Assembly (NCBI GenBank): GCA_959601495.1
Contig: CAUGPT010000001.1
Coordinates: 62,001 to 126,000 of the forward strand
Reading direction: 5' to 3'
Source of the DNA: Avispirillum sp959601495
GTDB lineage: Bacteria; Bacillota; Clostridia; Oscillospirales; CAG-272
Length of the DNA stretch: 64,000 nt
Shown here: positions 1 through 8,253 of the stretch, piece after piece
How the letters are laid out: every line of letters starts with the position of its first letter
How positions within the stretch are numbered: the stretch's first letter is position 1
The notes under the pieces: generated by a model
Databases searched by the model: none
The model's input: only the letters and a program-made list of their open reading frames with translations
Told to the model about the DNA's origin: nothing
Made by a program: the position numbers and the translations under genes

Positions 1-1
1 T

Positions 2-2014
2 TACGGCGTCACGCCCGAGCAGTTTGTAGACGTAAAAGCGCTTATGGGCGACTCATCCGACAATATCCCCGGAGTGCCCGGCATAGGCGAGAAAACCGCG
101 CTTAAGCTTATTGCCGCCTGCGGCGGGCTCGATGGTCTGTATGCGGACGAAAACATGGGCGGCGCGGGAAAGAGCGCCAAAGAAAAGCTGTGCGCGGGAA
201 AAGACTCCGCGTATATGTCGCAGAAGCTTGCGAAGATCAGCCGCGAAGCGCCTGTGGGCGTAGATATGGCATCTCTTGAAAATCACGGATGCGATAAAAG
301 TCTTGCCGAAATATTTGCCCGCCTCGGCTTTTCGGGGCTTATGAAGCGTTTTGATTTCGGAGAAGGCGGCGCCGCGGCGCAGACCGCGGAGAGTATGCCC
401 GAGGCAAGGTGCGTCGACAGAGAAACGTTGTTCGCTCTTTCCGGCGACGTTGCCGTCTCGCTTGAGGACGGATATATTTATGCCGCAAATAATGACGCGA
501 TATACAAAACGGAGGCAGAAGCGCTGCGGGGCGAGAGCTTTCCGTATCCCGTCATATGCCACGACCGGAAAAAGCTGTACCGCGCAATGTGCGAGCATTC
601 CATACAGGCGGAGTGTAGCTTTGATACCATGAGCGCGGCGTATCTTCTTTCCCCCGGGGAGAGCGCATATCCATTTGACAAAACCGCGCTGAGATACCTC
701 TCCGTACAGATACCCGACGGTGCCGAGGGCGCTTCGGCGTGGGCGGCACTCAGGCTCAAAGCCCCCCTTGCGGACGAGATCGAAAAAGAGGGTATGACAG
801 ACCTTCTCAAAAATATAGAAATTCCGCTGTCTCCCGTGCTTGCGCGCATGGAGAAAGCGGGCTTCAGGCTGGACTGCGACGGACTTCACAAATATATCGA
901 GAGTCTTTGCGAAATGCAGACGCAGCTTGCCGAGCGCATATATATGCAGGCGGGCAGGACATTCAATATAAACTCGCCGAAACAGCTGGGCGAAGTGCTT
1001 TTTGACGATTTGGGACTGCCTGCGGGCAAAAAAACAAAAACGGGATATTCCACGGGCGCGGAGATACTTGAAAAGCTGAGGCCGTACCATCCCATAGTTG
1101 AGGATATTCTCGACTGGCGGCAGGTGACGAAGCTTATCGGCACCTACGGCGAAAATCTTATCGCCCTTGCCGACGGCGACGGTTGCGTGCACACCACCTT
1201 CAACCAGACGGGAACGGCAACGGGACGGCTTTCGTCCCTTGACCCAAATATGCAGAATATCCCCGTCAGAGGACAGCTCGGCAGAGAACTGCGGCGCTAT
1301 TTTACCGCGAGGGACAAGGATCACGTGCTCATAGACGCGGACTATTCGCAGATAGAGCTTCGCCTGCTTGCTGATATTGCGGGCGACGAAGTTATGATAC
1401 AGTCATATCTTGACGGCGACGATATTCATGCCGCCACAGCCGCAAAAGTATTCGGCGTTCCCCTTGAGAGCGTTACGAAAGAGCTTCGGACAAAGGCAAA
1501 GGCAGTGAACTTCGGCATCGTATACGGTATAGGCGACTTCTCGCTGTCGCAGGATCTGCACGTTTCCCGAAAAGCGGCGAGAGAGTATATCGACAGCTAC
1601 CTCTCCACATTTACGGGGGTAGACAAATACCTTAAAAATACCGTTGCCGCCGCCCGTGAGAACGGCTATACCACCACCCGCTTCGGACGCCGCCGCCCCA
1701 TACCGGAGCTTGCGTCGTCGAATAAGAATCTGCAGGCGTTCGGCGAGCGCGTCGCCATGAACAGCCCCATACAGGGTACGGCGGCGGATATAATAAAGAT
1801 CGCCATGATAAATACGGATCGCGCGCTGAGAGAGGCAAATATCGATGCCCGACTCATTCTGCAGGTGCACGACGAGCTTATAGTCGAGGCGGCGCGCGGC
1901 TGTGCCGATAAAGCGGCTGAGATCCTCAAAAGGGAAATGGAGAGTGCCGCCGACACCCGCGTCCCACTGTCGGCGGAAGTCAACATGGGAGACAACTGGT
2001 ACGACGCGAAATAA
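2..2014 (+). CDS. polA: DNA polymerase I, 5'-truncated by the window edge
   Basis: This is the C-terminal two-thirds or more of DNA polymerase I, which fills gaps and removes primers during replication and repair. The frame is open from base 2, so the true start lies upstream; the ATG at 44 is internal. The first visible part is the end of the 5'-3' exonuclease (GDSSDNIPGVPGIGEKTA). Next is a 3'-5' exonuclease-like segment in which I cannot find the DEDD catalytic acids, as in many Firmicutes Pol I. The polymerase domain is complete: motif A DYSQIELRLLA, motif B RTKAKAVNFGIVYG and motif C QVHDELIVE. The stop is TAA at 2012-2014. Confidence 0.97.
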   Translation, partial: YGVTPEQFVDVKALMGDSSDNIPGVPGIGEKTALKLIAACGGLDGLYADENMGGAGKSAKEKLCAGKDSAYMSQKLAKISREAPVGVDMASLENHGCDKSLAEIFARLGFSGLMKRFDFGEGGAAAQTAESMPEARCVDRETLFALSGDVAVSLEDGYIYAANNDAIYKTEAEALRGESFPYPVICHDRKKLYRAMCEHSIQAECSFDTMSAAYLLSPGESAYPFDKTALRYLSVQIPDGAEGASAWAALRLKAPLADEIEKEGMTDLLKNIEIPLSPVLARMEKAGFRLDCDGLHKYIESLCEMQTQLAERIYMQAGRTFNINSPKQLGEVLFDDLGLPAGKKTKTGYSTGAEILEKLRPYHPIVEDILDWRQVTKLIGTYGENLIALADGDGCVHTTFNQTGTATGRLSSLDPNMQNIPVRGQLGRELRRYFTARDKDHVLIDADYSQIELRLLADIAGDEVMIQSYLDGDDIHAATAAKVFGVPLESVTKELRTKAKAVNFGIVYGIGDFSLSQDLHVSRKAAREYIDSYLSTFTGVDKYLKNTVAAARENGYTTTRFGRRRPIPELASSNKNLQAFGERVAMNSPIQGTAADIIKIAMINTDRALREANIDARLILQVHDELIVEAARGCADKAAEILKREMESAADTRVPLSAEVNMGDNWYDAK

Positions 2015-2026
2015 AAAAGAGCCCTT

Positions 2027-2292
2027 AGAGGCGCACTCCGCAAGGGAGTGCGCCTCAGTTATATTCGCCCCGCGGCGAGTGATATTGCCTTACAGTGATA
2101 TTATGCTTCGCATAGTTATATTGCCTGCGGCAGTTCGGGCGGCGAATATAATATCACGAAAACCGGCAGGCTTTCATATCACTTTTGTCCATAGGCACAG
2201 CGGGTATCGGATTTTGATGCCGAAATCCGGTATACATCCGTTTTCGGATAATACAAGAAGAAAGCAGCGCAAAATTTGCGCTGCTTTCTTCT
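2027..2292. repeat. Dispersed structured intergenic repeat, copy A
   Basis: About 266 bp between polA and the DUF1003 gene, with a homologous copy at 21523-21775. Shared landmarks in the same order are a 5' hairpin (GAGGCGCACTCC pairing with GGAGTGCGCCTC), TATATTCGCC pairing at distance with GGCGAATATA, a block around GGCTTTCATAT and CCATAGGCAC, a CCGGTATA/TCCGTTTTCGGA block, and a 3' hairpin of about 18 bp built on GCAGCGCAAAATTTGCGCTGC. In this copy an outer pair (AAAAAAGAGCCCTT near 2013, AAGGGGCTCTTTTTT near 2311) adds a further stem. Short ORFs crossing it look spurious. Confidence 0.85.
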
Positions 2293-2323
2293 ATACGGAG
2301 TCGCCCTTGAAAGGGGCTCTTTT

Positions 2324-2857
2324 TTACTGCTTGTCGGTGTCGCCGCTTTTTTCGTCAGCTTCAAGACTTTCAAGACGGCGGAGTATTTTCTCCTGGTTTT
2401 CCATGATGCGGTCGACCTTTTTGTGAAGGTCGTCGATTATAAGCTCGTTTTTGAGGTTGACCTTGTAATCGTTTTCGGCGCGCTCGCGGTCCTTCGCTTC
2501 CTGCCTGTTCTGGCTCATCATGATAAGCGGTGCCTGAACTGCCGCAATGCATGACAGCACAAGGTTCAGAAGGATGAACGGATACGCGTCAAAGGCGCGG
2601 GAGGCGAGAATGATGTTTGCCGCCATCCATATTACCATAATTGCTATAAAGCTGAATATAAAAGCCCAGCTGCCCGCAAATTTCGCAACGGCGTCGGAAG
2701 CGCGCTGCCCGAAGGTGCGGCGCTCGTTTGCCTCCGAATTTTTCGTTATTTTAGTGTCGATAAGCTGATGGATAAGCTCCTCGTCGGTAAATTCTCGGTC
2801 TGTGGAGTTGAGAAGCTCGTTGATTATTTTGCGGCGCTCGCTGCTGCCTTTTCCCAT
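2324..2857 (-). CDS. DUF1003 family membrane protein
   Basis: A 177-residue membrane protein of the DUF1003 family, whose function is not established. It has a soluble N-terminus, two hydrophobic segments (about residues 64-84 and 92-113: FIFSFIAIMVIWMAANIIL and YPFILLNLVLSCIAAVQAP), the family's MMSQNRQEAKDRERAENDY motif, then a charged coiled-coil-like tail rich in Lys/Glu. Start ATG 2857 is preceded by GAAAGGATT and by a good promoter at 2904-2932, so it is probably monocistronic. Its 3' end abuts the T-run of the repeat structure, which may act as its terminator. Confidence 0.9.
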   Translation of the reverse strand: MGKGSSERRKIINELLNSTDREFTDEELIHQLIDTKITKNSEANERRTFGQRASDAVAKFAGSWAFIFSFIAIMVIWMAANIILASRAFDAYPFILLNLVLSCIAAVQAPLIMMSQNRQEAKDRERAENDYKVNLKNELIIDDLHKKVDRIMENQEKILRRLESLEADEKSGDTDKQ

Positions 2858-2903
2858 AATATTAAAATCCTTTCAAAATGCATCGAATGTCCGTCCAAAA
2901 ATG

Positions 2904-2932
2904 ATTTTATCACGCAGCGCGGCGAAAGTCAA
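2904..2932 (-). promoter_or_regulatory. Sigma-A-type promoter for the DUF1003 gene
   Basis: On the minus strand TTGACT is separated by 17 bp from TAAAAT, about 50 bp upstream of the start codon at 2857. Confidence 0.7.
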
Positions 2933-3036
2933 GATAGCTAAAAACACCAAGCGGCATGTTTTAACACGACGCTTGGCTGTAATCCTCCTTCAGATTCTAG
3001 AACATTGATTTAAGGCAGTTTTAATATCATATTCCA

Positions 3037-3756
3037 CTAATTAATCTCCTCTTCGGTAAGATTTTTAGCAAAGAAAATTGTATTATTATCAATACTGCTT
3101 TCATCGCTGTGATGCAAATATACACGTACATTTTTATAGTCAAATACTGTCATGTAAACAGAACGACAGTTTGGATCGTCCTTATTGGTGCTGACGGCGC
3201 TGCCGACGGCATTTTTAATACTTTGTACAGATATGGGAAACTCAGCATTTACAAACAAGCATTCGGGTGAGTTTGCTTCTGCGCTCGTGCACACAGCATC
3301 ATTATTGGGTAAAGGCGCATTTTCGTAATCGATCGAGCCGTCGGCTTTGCGAGGAAGAGTATTTGTTCCGTCGGCGTATTTCAGACTGTCATACGGCCAA
3401 CCGTACCGGTTGTCGGATCTGCTGAATTGGTATGAAATTCCGCCACCGCCGATACCTGCTTTGGCGTCGAGTACATCACCGTATTTTTGTGAAAGTTCTC
3501 TGTATGACATACCGATTTCTGCAAAAAAGGCATCATTCATTGTGAGACCCTTTTCTGATTCTGCGGGTTTTGAATCCGTTGTGTTTTCGGCTGACGAAGT
3601 TTGCTTTCCTGTTTCGGTTTCATTTGCATCACCTTTATGCGGTCCCGTAGGGGACAGTGCGCATCCCGTGACTGCGGAAATGATCATGATAAGCACCAAT
3701 ATCCGTACAGCAGATTTGCCTGCGCGGTACATGAGTTTAGATAGTTTCATCGTCAT
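3037..3756 (-). CDS. Putative lipoprotein of unknown function
   Basis: A secreted, lipid-anchored protein of about 239 residues that I do not recognise. I chose the ATG at 3756 (MTMKLSKLMYRAGKS) over the upstream ATG at 3804 because it gives a compact signal peptide: basic n-region, hydrophobic ILVLIMIISAV, then the lipobox VTGC. A Thr/Ser/Glu-rich linker follows and then a globular domain with four further Cys. The ATG at 3750 is an equally possible start. No strong SD is visible for any of the three. A consensus promoter at 3920-3948 predicts a leader of about 150 nt. Confidence 0.75.
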   Translation of the reverse strand: MTMKLSKLMYRAGKSAVRILVLIMIISAVTGCALSPTGPHKGDANETETGKQTSSAENTTDSKPAESEKGLTMNDAFFAEIGMSYRELSQKYGDVLDAKAGIGGGGISYQFSRSDNRYGWPYDSLKYADGTNTLPRKADGSIDYENAPLPNNDAVCTSAEANSPECLFVNAEFPISVQSIKNAVGSAVSTNKDDPNCRSVYMTVFDYKNVRVYLHHSDESSIDNNTIFFAKNLTEEEIN

Positions 3757-3919
3757 TTTCTCGCTTTCTTTCGGTAGGTGATTGAACTTACGTGAAATAG
3801 ACATTGTGCCCCGCGGAGCAGAACTGTATTAAGTCAGTCTCTCGTCAGAGCCATTGGACTCTCCTCCTCTCTGCTTGTGCATAAATAACAGCATATAATT
3901 ATAACCGGTTTACAATTTT

Positions 3920-3948
3920 ATTTTATCACAGTATGGGCATTGTGTCAA
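3920..3948 (-). promoter_or_regulatory. Sigma-A-type promoter for the lipoprotein gene
   Basis: On the minus strand TTGACA, 17 bp, TAAAAT. The distance to the chosen start codon implies a 5' untranslated leader of about 150 nt, in which I see no recognisable riboswitch. Confidence 0.7.
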
Positions 3949-4019
3949 GAATTATATGAATTCAACTATCGAACTTGTGCACTTTGCAAAAAGACTAAGC
4001 GAGTTTATAATAACATATA

Positions 4020-4064
4020 GAAAAACAGGACAATTATGCCTGATCCGGCATAGTTGTCCTGTTT
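4020..4064 (-). terminator. Terminator of the hflX-yigZ unit
   Basis: Long inverted repeat (AACAGGACAATTATGCC at 4024-4040 against GGCATAGTTGTCCTGTT at 4047-4063, one mismatch) followed on the minus strand by TTTTT. It sits just after the yigZ stop codon. Confidence 0.85.
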
Positions 4065-4077
4065 TGCAGACAGGTAT

Positions 4078-4716
4078 TTACGGCTGCACAGCCGACGGTC
4101 TCTCTTCAAAACCGACAGAGACCGCTTCCGACTTTCCGTTTGTAAGCTCGCGCACAAATGATGTCAGCACATCGGCGCGCGACTTTTCTATTGCCGCGTG
4201 CACGCATACGTCCTCGCCGAAATCGGCGCCGTCCTCCGAAATACCGAGAGTGGGGAGCTGGGAGGTCAGCTTTCCGTAGTCGGAATAGCCGAGATGTATG
4301 TCGAAAAGCTCAAACTGCTCGCACGCCGCAAGCCCCGCTTTTTCGATAGCGGCTTTCGACGCGGCGGAATAAGCGCGCACAAGCCCTCCGGCGCCCAGAA
4401 GTGTGCCTCCGAAATAGCGCGTTACGACAACGCACATATCCGTTCCGCCGGACATTTTCAAAACATTGAGAGTGGGCATGCCCGCCGTGCCCTGCGGCTC
4501 TCCGTCGTCGGAGCAGCGCGCGCGGGCGCCGCCGTCGATATAGTACGCCCAGACATTGTGGGTTGCGTCGGCGTACTCCTTTTTCTTTTCTTCGATTATT
4601 GCGTGCGCCTCGTCCTCGTTTCTGACGGGCGCGGCGTAGGCTATGAATACGCTGCGTTTTTCCTCTATCTCCGCGACAGCCGCGCCGCGCAGCGTTATCC
4701 TGCGTCCGTCACTCAT
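4078..4716 (-). CDS. yigZ: YigZ/IMPACT family protein
   Basis: A 212-residue member of the UPF0029/IMPACT (YigZ) family. Bacterial members have no firmly assigned reaction; the eukaryotic homologue IMPACT acts in translation control. The N-terminal IMPACT domain carries the signatures THNVWAYYI, RCSDDGEPQGTAGMP and VVVTRYFGGTLLGAGGLVRAYS. A DUF1949-like ferredoxin-fold domain follows. I use the ATG at 4716 rather than an upstream start at 4758: it overlaps the hflX stop in ATGAGTGA and has GGAGG nine bases upstream, indicating translational coupling to hflX. Confidence 0.92.
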   Translation of the reverse strand: MSDGRRITLRGAAVAEIEEKRSVFIAYAAPVRNEDEAHAIIEEKKKEYADATHNVWAYYIDGGARARCSDDGEPQGTAGMPTLNVLKMSGGTDMCVVVTRYFGGTLLGAGGLVRAYSAASKAAIEKAGLAACEQFELFDIHLGYSDYGKLTSQLPTLGISEDGADFGEDVCVHAAIEKSRADVLTSFVRELTNGKSEAVSVGFEERPSAVQP

Positions 4717-6109
4717 TGGAGCCGTCCTCCGCCGTCTCGTACTGCGCAAGCTTTGCACGCAGTTTTTCGTTGCACATAAGACTTACGAAAATACCGTTGT
4801 TGCGGTAGTCGACTTCGACATTTTCGCCGTCTTTGTAGATAAGCCCCATGAGAGAGCCTTTGTCGGCGGGCAGAAGCACGTTTATGTGCCGCTTACCCAT
4901 GCGGCAAAGTCCTTCAAGCTTTTCTGCAAATTCATCCATGCCGTCACCGGTGAGCGCCGAAATAAACACGCATTCGGCGTCCGCACCCGAGGCGACTCGC
5001 TTCATTTGCGCAATGCGCTCGCTGTCGCACACCGCGTCGCACTTGTTGAAAACGTAAAGCGTGGGTTTGCCATCGGCTCCCAGCTCGTGCAGAAGATTTT
5101 CCGTGACCTCCAGTCTGTCGGCAAAGCCTGGGTCGGATGCGTCCGTCACGATTATCAGCACATCGGCGTATACAGCCTCGTCAAGGGTACTTTTGAAAGC
5201 CTTTATAAGATGGTGCGGCAGGTTCTTTATAAAGCCGACGGTGTCCGTCAACAGTATGCCCGTGCCGCCGGGCAGATCATAGCGGCGCGTTGTGGGATCT
5301 AGAGTCGCAAAAAGCTTGTCCTCGGCAAGGATGCCCGCGTCCGTCAGCCTGTTGAGCAGGGTGGATTTGCCCGCGTTCGTGTAGCCGACAATGGCGCATT
5401 TGCAAATGCCGCTACGCTCTCGGGAGGCACGGATGGTGTTTCTGTTCTTTTCAACCTGCCTCAATTCTTCTTCAAGCTTTGCGATCCTTGTTCTCATGCG
5501 CCTGCGGTCGATCTCAAGCTTTGACTCTCCGGGACCTCGCGTGCCGATGCCGCCACCCAGCCTTGACATATCGCGTCCCTTTCCCATAAGGCGCGGCGCG
5601 GTATATTTCAGCTGCGCAAGCTCTACCTGCAGCCTGCCCTCGGCGCTCATTGCGCGGGAGGCGAAAATGTCAAGTATGAGCATACTGCGGTCGAGAACGG
5701 AGACCTCTGAGTCGATGGCGTCCTCTATCGCTTTTATCTGCGAGGGGGTCAGTTCAAAGTCATAGACTACGAGCTCGGCTCCGGTATCTCTGCATATGCG
5801 CGAGATCTCAGCGATCTTTCCGCTGCCGATGCCGTACCGACCGTCGGGCGCGGGGCGCATCTGGGTCACTATGGCGCATACCTCGGCGCCCGCTGTGTCG
5901 AGCAGCCGTGAAAGCTCATTGAGTCCGTCCAGACATTCCTTTTCGCCGCCCTGGGGGTAGGTCGAAACGGTTACTGCCTTTTTTACTTCATTGTCCGTAA
6001 GTTCGTGCAGCTTTTCCCGCTTTTCGGGGGTGTCTTCTTCGGCGGGTACAACTGTCTGCGTTACTTCAATGTAAAAGGGCAGACCGTTTGGTATATTGTT
6101 TTCTTCCAT
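4709..6109 (-). CDS. hflX: Ribosome-associated GTPase HflX
   Basis: HflX is a GTPase that binds the 50S subunit and can split stalled 70S ribosomes under stress. The 466-residue protein has the HflX N-terminal domain, a glycine-rich linker (GGGIGTRGPGESKLE), a coiled-coil, and the G domain with G1 GYTNAGKST, G3 DTVG and G4 NKCD. The start at 6109 follows AAAAGGATCGG. The gene lies about 35 bp after the rpmE terminator, so it needs read-through or a promoter I cannot define. It is translationally coupled to yigZ. Confidence 0.96.
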   Translation of the reverse strand: MEENNIPNGLPFYIEVTQTVVPAEEDTPEKREKLHELTDNEVKKAVTVSTYPQGGEKECLDGLNELSRLLDTAGAEVCAIVTQMRPAPDGRYGIGSGKIAEISRICRDTGAELVVYDFELTPSQIKAIEDAIDSEVSVLDRSMLILDIFASRAMSAEGRLQVELAQLKYTAPRLMGKGRDMSRLGGGIGTRGPGESKLEIDRRRMRTRIAKLEEELRQVEKNRNTIRASRERSGICKCAIVGYTNAGKSTLLNRLTDAGILAEDKLFATLDPTTRRYDLPGGTGILLTDTVGFIKNLPHHLIKAFKSTLDEAVYADVLIIVTDASDPGFADRLEVTENLLHELGADGKPTLYVFNKCDAVCDSERIAQMKRVASGADAECVFISALTGDGMDEFAEKLEGLCRMGKRHINVLLPADKGSLMGLIYKDGENVEVDYRNNGIFVSLMCNEKLRAKLAQYETAEDGSNE

Positions 6110-6144
6110 AAACGTTTATCACCGATCCTTTTTGAAAAAGTATA

Positions 6145-6185
6145 GAAAAAACCGGATAAGATGGGAGAGCCCCGTCCTATCCGGT
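6145..6185 (-). terminator. rpmE terminator
   Basis: CCGGATA (6152-6158) pairs with TATCCGG (6178-6184), with additional GGG/CCC pairing inside, followed on the minus strand by a run of six T. It separates rpmE from hflX. Confidence 0.75.
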
Positions 6186-6202
6186 ATCGGTCAGTCGTCA
6201 GA

Positions 6203-6418
6203 TTATTTGCTTGCCTCAAGACGCTTCTTGAACTTGTCAACACGTCCGCCTGCATCGACAAACTTCTGCTTGCCGGTGAAGAAGGGATGGCACTTGGAGC
6301 AAACTTCTACGCGTATCTCACCGTTTGCGTCGCTCTTGGTCGAACGGGTGGTAACAGCTTCGCCGCATGCGCAGCGGATGGTTACTTCTTTGTATTCGGG
6401 ATGTATTCCAGTCTTCAT
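6203..6418 (-). CDS. rpmE: 50S ribosomal protein L31 (zinc-binding type)
   Basis: A 71-residue L31 of the zinc-ribbon (C+) type: the ligands are CAC near residue 16 and CSKC in VEVCSKCHPFFTGKQKF, the strongest family signature. Length and start (MKTGIHPEYKE) match the family. The start follows AAGGAG. It has its own promoter (6455-6483) and terminator (6145-6185), as is usual for rpmE. Confidence 0.98.
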   Translation of the reverse strand: MKTGIHPEYKEVTIRCACGEAVTTRSTKSDANGEIRVEVCSKCHPFFTGKQKFVDAGGRVDKFKKRLEASK

Positions 6419-6454
6419 CGTTATTCTCCTTAATTGGTTTTCACAGTAATTTAT

Positions 6455-6483
6455 ATATTATCACACATCTCGGCGTAAGTCAA
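6455..6483 (-). promoter_or_regulatory. Sigma-A-type promoter for rpmE
   Basis: On the minus strand TTGACT, 17 bp, TAATAT, followed by a 30-nt leader with AAGGAG before the ATG. Confidence 0.75.
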
Positions 6484-6529
6484 GGCTATTTTTCAAAAAA
6501 CGCAAAAAATCGGGTAAATAAACCGTCAG

Positions 6530-7249
6530 CTAAATTTTTGTGCCTATGCTGTCCTTGAGCCGCGCGATTATTTTCTTTTCAAGTCGGGAGATATACGACT
6601 GCGAAATGCCCAGCATATCCGCGACTTCCTTCTGCGTGCGCTCTCTGCCTCCGCCGAGACCGTAGCGCAGATTTATGATCGTTCGCTCCCGCTCGTCAAG
6701 ACAGGCGACCGCCGCGTGCAGTATCCGCTCGTCCTCGTCCTTTTCAAGGCTCATGCTGACGCTGTCCGCGTCGCTCCCCAGAACGTCAGAGAGCAGCAGC
6801 TCGTTGCCATCCCAGTCTGTGTTCAGGGGCTCGTCAATGGAAACGTCCGCCCGATGGGACGAATTCTTTCTTATATACATGAGTATTTCGTTGTCGATGC
6901 AGCGGGAGGCGTATGTGGCAAGCTTTATGTTCTTATCAGCCTTGTATGTGTTAATGGCTTTTATAAGTCCGATAGTTCCGATGGATATAAGATCCTCAAT
7001 GCCCGCGCCCGTGTTTTCGAATTTTCGCGCTATGTAGACTACAAGGCGCAGATTGTGCTCTATAAGCAGCTTTCGCGCCTCGGGATCGGTGCCGAGCGCC
7101 TCGATCGCCCGCGCCTCCTCCTCGGGGGAAAGGGGCGGCGGCAGCGTGTCCGGACCGTTAATATAAAAATCCCCGTCCCCGCTGCTGATGCGCGCGCATA
7201 TGATCTTCAGCTGCTGCCAAACATTTTCAAGCTTCATTTTAATATTCAT
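6530..7249 (-). CDS. sigE: Sporulation sigma factor SigE (pro-sigma-E)
   Basis: Mother-cell-specific sigma factor that drives early engulfment-stage transcription, including spoIIIA. The 239-residue product has a pro-sequence of about 30 residues before the processing region (FYINGPDTLPPPLS). Region 2 is HNLRLVVYIARKFENTG with EDLISIGTIGLIKA and KLATYASRCIDNEILM. Region 4 is LDERERTIINLRYGL with a helix-turn-helix EVADMLGISQSYISRLEKK. It lies 13 bp after spoIIGA, its activating protease, in the standard two-gene operon. Confidence 0.97.
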   Translation of the reverse strand: MNIKMKLENVWQQLKIICARISSGDGDFYINGPDTLPPPLSPEEEARAIEALGTDPEARKLLIEHNLRLVVYIARKFENTGAGIEDLISIGTIGLIKAINTYKADKNIKLATYASRCIDNEILMYIRKNSSHRADVSIDEPLNTDWDGNELLLSDVLGSDADSVSMSLEKDEDERILHAAVACLDERERTIINLRYGLGGGRERTQKEVADMLGISQSYISRLEKKIIARLKDSIGTKI

Positions 7250-7262
7250 AGTATTATCTCCG

Positions 7263-8111
7263 TTATATTATATCTGCGGGCACCGTTGCGCTGCAGCCGC
7301 CGAAGCTGTCCCGGGCGCAGTCGGCGGGAGCGATGAGGCAGCGCACCTCGCGGCGCTTCCCGCCGCTTGTTATGTACACTTTGTCCGGCACGAGCGCGCA
7401 GACAAGGCTTGACGCGTCAACAGTCCTGCGCGGTATGACGCGAAATGGCAGGGACAGCTCGCAAAGAGTCTCTGTGTCAAAAGAGACGAGCGCGTCGACC
7501 CCCCGACTGCCGCACAGAGGCATCACAGCGTGGCGGGATACTGTCATAACAGGGTCGCCGCTTATGGGATCGCGCAGCAGATTTCCGCTGTCGCACAGTG
7601 CCTCAAAGCTGCTTTTCGCCCCGCGGAACATGACGCATACGCTCACAGAGTGAGCTCTTTTCACTCTCCGTATCAATCGCACGGCGAGGATAAGACATAT
7701 AGCCGAGCCTGCCGCGATTACGGGGAGAAGCGACCCGCCGCCCGCGCGCTCGGCAGTGACAAGCGTGCTTCCGCCTGCAAGACTCACGGCGGCGCTCATG
7801 ACACCGCCCAGAAGCGCTCCGCATATCCAGATGAGCGCGCTTTGACGAAAGACGCCCCGCGCCCCGCCGCCGACGCCGAAGGCGGTAATACTCATAAGTA
7901 TGCTGACCGCCGCCGAAAATATCCACGACAGAGCGCCGCCGACGCCGAGAATAACGCTTACGACCCCGTACAGAGCGCCGATAGACGCGGCCGCCGTCAT
8001 TCTCAGCACCCTGCGCGGGCGGTTTCCGATCAGAGACGACGCCCAAATGCTTATAAAGTCCATACTGAAGTTCATGAGAAACAGTATGTCGGCATAAAGT
8101 GTAACTTTCAT
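7263..8111 (-). CDS. spoIIGA: Sigma-E processing peptidase SpoIIGA
   Basis: Membrane aspartic protease that removes the pro-sequence of SigE after a signal from the forespore. The 282-residue protein begins with five or so hydrophobic segments (from YADILFLMNFSMDFISIW to VIAAGSAICLILAV) and ends in a soluble protease domain with the catalytic motif CDSGN (Asp near residue 174), which is thought to work as a homodimer. The start at 8111 is MKVTLYADILF, as in the family. Candidate Spo0A boxes lie upstream at 8142-8166. Confidence 0.95.
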   Translation of the reverse strand: MKVTLYADILFLMNFSMDFISIWASSLIGNRPRRVLRMTAAASIGALYGVVSVILGVGGALSWIFSAAVSILMSITAFGVGGGARGVFRQSALIWICGALLGGVMSAAVSLAGGSTLVTAERAGGGSLLPVIAAGSAICLILAVRLIRRVKRAHSVSVCVMFRGAKSSFEALCDSGNLLRDPISGDPVMTVSRHAVMPLCGSRGVDALVSFDTETLCELSLPFRVIPRRTVDASSLVCALVPDKVYITSGGKRREVRCLIAPADCARDSFGGCSATVPADII

Positions 8112-8117
8112 GCCTTG

Positions 8118-8166
8118 ATTATATCAGCCGCACTTTAATTATTTTGTCGCTATGTGGACAAAGCGG
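8118..8166 (-). promoter_or_regulatory. Possible Spo0A-controlled spoIIG promoter
   Basis: On the minus strand a good -10 (TATAAT, 8118-8123) has no TTGACA 17 bp upstream. Instead two 0A-box-like words lie further out: TTTGTCGCT on the plus strand near 8142-8150 and TTTGTCCAC on the minus strand near 8155-8163. Known spoIIG promoters also combine a poor -35 with 0A boxes, so this arrangement is suggestive but not proven. Confidence 0.4.
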
Positions 8167-8253
8167 CAAAAGCTTTTTCAAAATATGAATTCCCGCAAAA
8201 GTGGCAAGAGGAGCGTCACGGCATATACTGCTAAAAAAGAAAGGCGGGGCATT

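Noticed and set aside
53..1324. Long open frame antisense to polA
   Set aside because: Shadow of a conserved gene; no SD, no domain.
1902..2426. Short ORFs crossing repeat copy A and, similarly, 21511-21834 in copy B
   Set aside because: Their frames follow the repeat sequence rather than codon bias, and the two products share only the repeat-derived segment.
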